Part shown: one piece after another, positions 6,524 through 7,953 of the stretch | How the letters are laid out: each line of letters opens with the position of its first letter | Position numbering within the stretch: the first letter of the stretch is position 1 | Notes under the pieces: model-generated | What the model saw: only the letters and a program-made list of their open reading frames with translations | What the model was told of the DNA's origin: nothing | Database searches by the model: none | Position numbers and translations under genes: made by a program | Assembly (NCBI GenBank): GCA_002479215.1 | Contig: DLME01000055.1 | Span: 1-7,953 of the forward strand | Origin: Syntrophaceae bacterium UBA7544 | Lineage (GTDB): Bacteria > Desulfobacterota > Syntrophia > Syntrophales > Smithellaceae | Length of the DNA stretch: 7,953 bases | Direction: 5' to 3'

Positions 6524-6632
6524 GTAAAAGGCTCTGGAGACAAGGCGCGCGAAGCTTTTGGAATGAGGCCTACTTTTAACGTAGGTCGCAGTGACGAAAG
6601 ATGAAGCGCAACGCAGCATACAGACCTTTTAC
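6524..6632. repeat. Approximately 109-bp palindromic interspersed repeat-like element
   Basis: The element is bounded by perfect 8-bp terminal inverted repeats GTAAAAGG (6524-6531) and CCTTTTAC (6625-6632); on the minus strand the left end continues as GTCTG and the right as a variant. Its centre is an inverted repeat GGCCTAC (6567-6573), loop TTTTAAC, GTAGGTC (6581-6587), with one G-T wobble. It lies 4 bp after the stop of the aminotransferase gene. The layout, terminal arms around a small central palindrome, resembles short non-autonomous repeats. I associate similar sequences with Desulfobacterota genomes, but that is recollection, not a search. No transposase is nearby and no clear target duplication is visible. 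Confidence 0.6.
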
Positions 6633-6636
6633 GGTG

Positions 6637-7806
6637 TTATTTTGTGAATTCCTTTTCGATTCTATTCATCGCTTCTTTTAGGCGATTATCGGGAACAGTC
6701 AGAGATATGCGGATAAATCCTTCACCGTATTTGCCATAGGCGGTCCCGGCAGCGACTACAACGGCGGCCTTGTCAAACAAGCGGTTAGTAAATTCCAGCG
6801 ATGTCATGCCTTGGGGTACCGGCACCCAGAGATAAAATGTGCCGCGCGGTGGATTAAAATCAATGCCGATTTTTTTCAAAGTTTTCAGCACCAGCTCACG
6901 TCTGCGGCCATACAAGTTTAACATCTTCTCGATAAATGCTTCTTCCTTGCGTAAAGCTTGAATGCCGGCGAATTGAATAGGATTAAATATTCCGGAATCC
7001 GTGTTTTCCTTCACTTTGCTGATGGCTGCAATCAAATCGGTATTGCCGCAAGCCATTCCCAGCCGCCACCCGCACATATTAAACGGTTTGGAAAGAGAGT
7101 TTAGCTCAATGCCCACATCTTTGGCTCCTTTGGCTGCAAGAAAACTGATACGGGGCTGTCCGGCAAAGATTATTTCGCTGTAGGGATTATCGTAACAAAT
7201 AGCAATATCAAAGCTCATAGCAAAGCCAACAAGCTTATTTAAAAATTCCAGAGTAGCGCAAGCGCCCGTGGGATTATTCGGATAATTGAGAAACATGGCG
7301 CTGGCTTTTTTAGCAATATCCGTGGGGATGTCTTCCAATACCGGTAAGTAATTATTTTGCGGCAGAATGGGGACATTGTAAGGAACACCGTCGCCCATCA
7401 GGATACTGGAACGATAGGCCGGATAACCGGGGTCGGTCATGAGTACCGTATCACCGGGGTTGACGCGGGCGAGCACAAAGTGATGGCAGCCTTCCTTTGA
7501 TCCAATCAAACCCAGAATTTCATTTTCGGGATTCAGACTGACGCCATACCTTTTCCGATACCAGCGGGCAACTTCCTTACGAAAAGTCAGCATGCCCTTT
7601 TCTTCATCCGTGGGGTAGCGATGATTTAAGGGATCGCGCGCCGTAGAGCAAAGCTCATCAATAATCGAATCCGGTGTAGCTTCCACGGGATCGCCAATGG
7701 CCAGAGAAATTACATCCACGCCCTCGGCTTTGGCCTTATTGATTTTTTTTCTCAACTCCATGAATAAGTATGGCGGTATTTTTGTCAATCGTTCGGCTGT
7801 CTGCAA
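6637..7806 (-). CDS. dapL: LL-diaminopimelate aminotransferase (class I/II PLP aminotransferase)
   Basis: DapL converts tetrahydrodipicolinate plus glutamate directly to LL-2,6-diaminopimelate and 2-oxoglutarate, bypassing the succinylase/acetylase steps of lysine and peptidoglycan synthesis. The 389-residue cytosolic enzyme shows the characteristic N-terminus ERLTKIPPYLF (5-15), SLAIGDP (34-40), NHRYP (61-65), LIGSKEG (100-106), NPGD (116-119), and FLNYPNNPTG with Asn178. The PLP-contacting Asp206 and Tyr209 lie in CYDNPYSE, the Schiff-base lysine is Lys240 in LNSLSKPFNMCGWR, and the carboxylate-binding Arg366 lies in GFIRIS. The overall pattern (GSKEG, DSGIFNPIQ) fits the bacterial DapL group better than aspartate or alanine aminotransferases, though related substrate specificities cannot be excluded. 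The start is TTG at 7804-7806, fixed by an excellent Shine-Dalgarno and by the conserved N-terminus upstream of the first internal ATG. Confidence 0.88.
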   Translation of the reverse strand: MQTAERLTKIPPYLFMELRKKINKAKAEGVDVISLAIGDPVEATPDSIIDELCSTARDPLNHRYPTDEEKGMLTFRKEVARWYRKRYGVSLNPENEILGLIGSKEGCHHFVLARVNPGDTVLMTDPGYPAYRSSILMGDGVPYNVPILPQNNYLPVLEDIPTDIAKKASAMFLNYPNNPTGACATLEFLNKLVGFAMSFDIAICYDNPYSEIIFAGQPRISFLAAKGAKDVGIELNSLSKPFNMCGWRLGMACGNTDLIAAISKVKENTDSGIFNPIQFAGIQALRKEEAFIEKMLNLYGRRRELVLKTLKKIGIDFNPPRGTFYLWVPVPQGMTSLEFTNRLFDKAAVVVAAGTAYGKYGEGFIRISLTVPDNRLKEAMNRIEKEFTK

Positions 7807-7812
7807 TTTGAA

Positions 7813-7819
7813 CCTCCTC
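7813..7819 (-). promoter_or_regulatory. Strong Shine-Dalgarno deciding a TTG start for dapL
   Basis: On the minus strand GAGGAGG lies 6 nt upstream of the TTG at 7806-7804, an almost ideal anti-Shine-Dalgarno match. It establishes that translation begins at TTG rather than the later in-frame ATG (codon 16), which would remove the conserved ERLTKIPPYLF segment. Confidence 0.85.
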
Positions 7820-7834
7820 TAAATTGAATAAGAC

Positions 7835-7863
7835 GCTATAATCATCTATGATAAGCACGTAAA
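7835..7863 (-). promoter_or_regulatory. Tentative promoter of dapL
   Basis: On the minus strand TTTACG (7863-7858) and TATAGC (7840-7835) are spaced 17 bp apart, each a 4/6 match to sigma-70 consensus, and lie about 30 nt before the start codon. A TATCAT word between them is an alternative -10. The rest of 7807-7953 shows no gene; a small frame across it lacks any recognisable features. Confidence 0.25.
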
Positions 7864-7953
7864 AAGTCGCCAATAGTGACCTGCCTCCGATACTTGTACC
7901 ACATGTTAAGTTAGAGTTCAGCCATTTTTTATTTCTCAATTCAGGTACGCCTC

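Noticed and set aside
6337..6619. Overlapping minus-strand open frames of about 60-73 codons in the gap between dapL and the YchF-like gene
   Set aside because: They run straight through the inverted repeats, have no ribosome binding site and no recognisable domain; their compositions reflect the repeats rather than a protein.
7736..7939. A 67-codon minus-strand frame overlapping the dapL start
   Set aside because: It overlaps the dapL N-terminus in another frame, lacks a Shine-Dalgarno and has no recognisable features.

Overview
The window looks like an ordinary chromosomal stretch from a Desulfobacterota ('deltaproteobacterial', Syntrophales-like) bacterium, probably a metagenome-derived genome. 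Pointers are the style of the purL-purQ pair, an LL-diaminopimelate aminotransferase, a DUF362-ferredoxin protein, a DUF1893 protein, a YchF-like protein with an altered P-loop, and palindromic interspersed repeats of a type I associate with that group. The taxonomy is inferred from overall protein character; no marker gene settles it.

Layout, left to right. (1) 1-2041, plus strand: the 3' end of purL (cut by the window edge) and complete purQ, 13 bp apart, a de novo purine synthesis operon. (2) 2042-2164: a convergent intergenic gap filled by a GC-rich palindromic repeat. (3) 2165-3298, minus strand: a membrane-anchored calcineurin-like metallophosphoesterase. (4) 3299-3589: an intergenic region with a promoter-like sequence carrying a perfect 6-bp inverted repeat in its spacer, followed by tRNA-Thr(CGT). 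(5) 3590-4699 and 4843-5244, plus strand: a DUF362 protein with a C-terminal 2x[4Fe-4S] domain, and a small DUF1893 protein. (6) 5288-6319, minus strand: a divergent YchF/Obg-like nucleotide-binding protein with a normal C-terminal TGS domain but an altered switch region. (7) 6320-6636: about 317 bp without a credible gene, densely packed with inverted repeats and three GCGAAGC mini-hairpin words. (8) 6637-7806, minus strand: LL-diaminopimelate aminotransferase with a TTG start behind a near-ideal Shine-Dalgarno. (9) 7807-7953: its upstream region, ending in the first bases of what may be another repeat copy.

The genes do not form one pathway. PurL and PurQ together make FGAM in purine synthesis. 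DapL makes LL-diaminopimelate for lysine and peptidoglycan. The remaining proteins have general or unknown roles. I found no convincing new multi-gene system, no transposase, integrase, CRISPR array, or defence or toxin-antitoxin module. The observations most worth following are the two related palindromic repeats and the structured non-coding block at 6395-6632, the inverted repeat in the tRNA promoter spacer, and the degenerate YchF-like protein.
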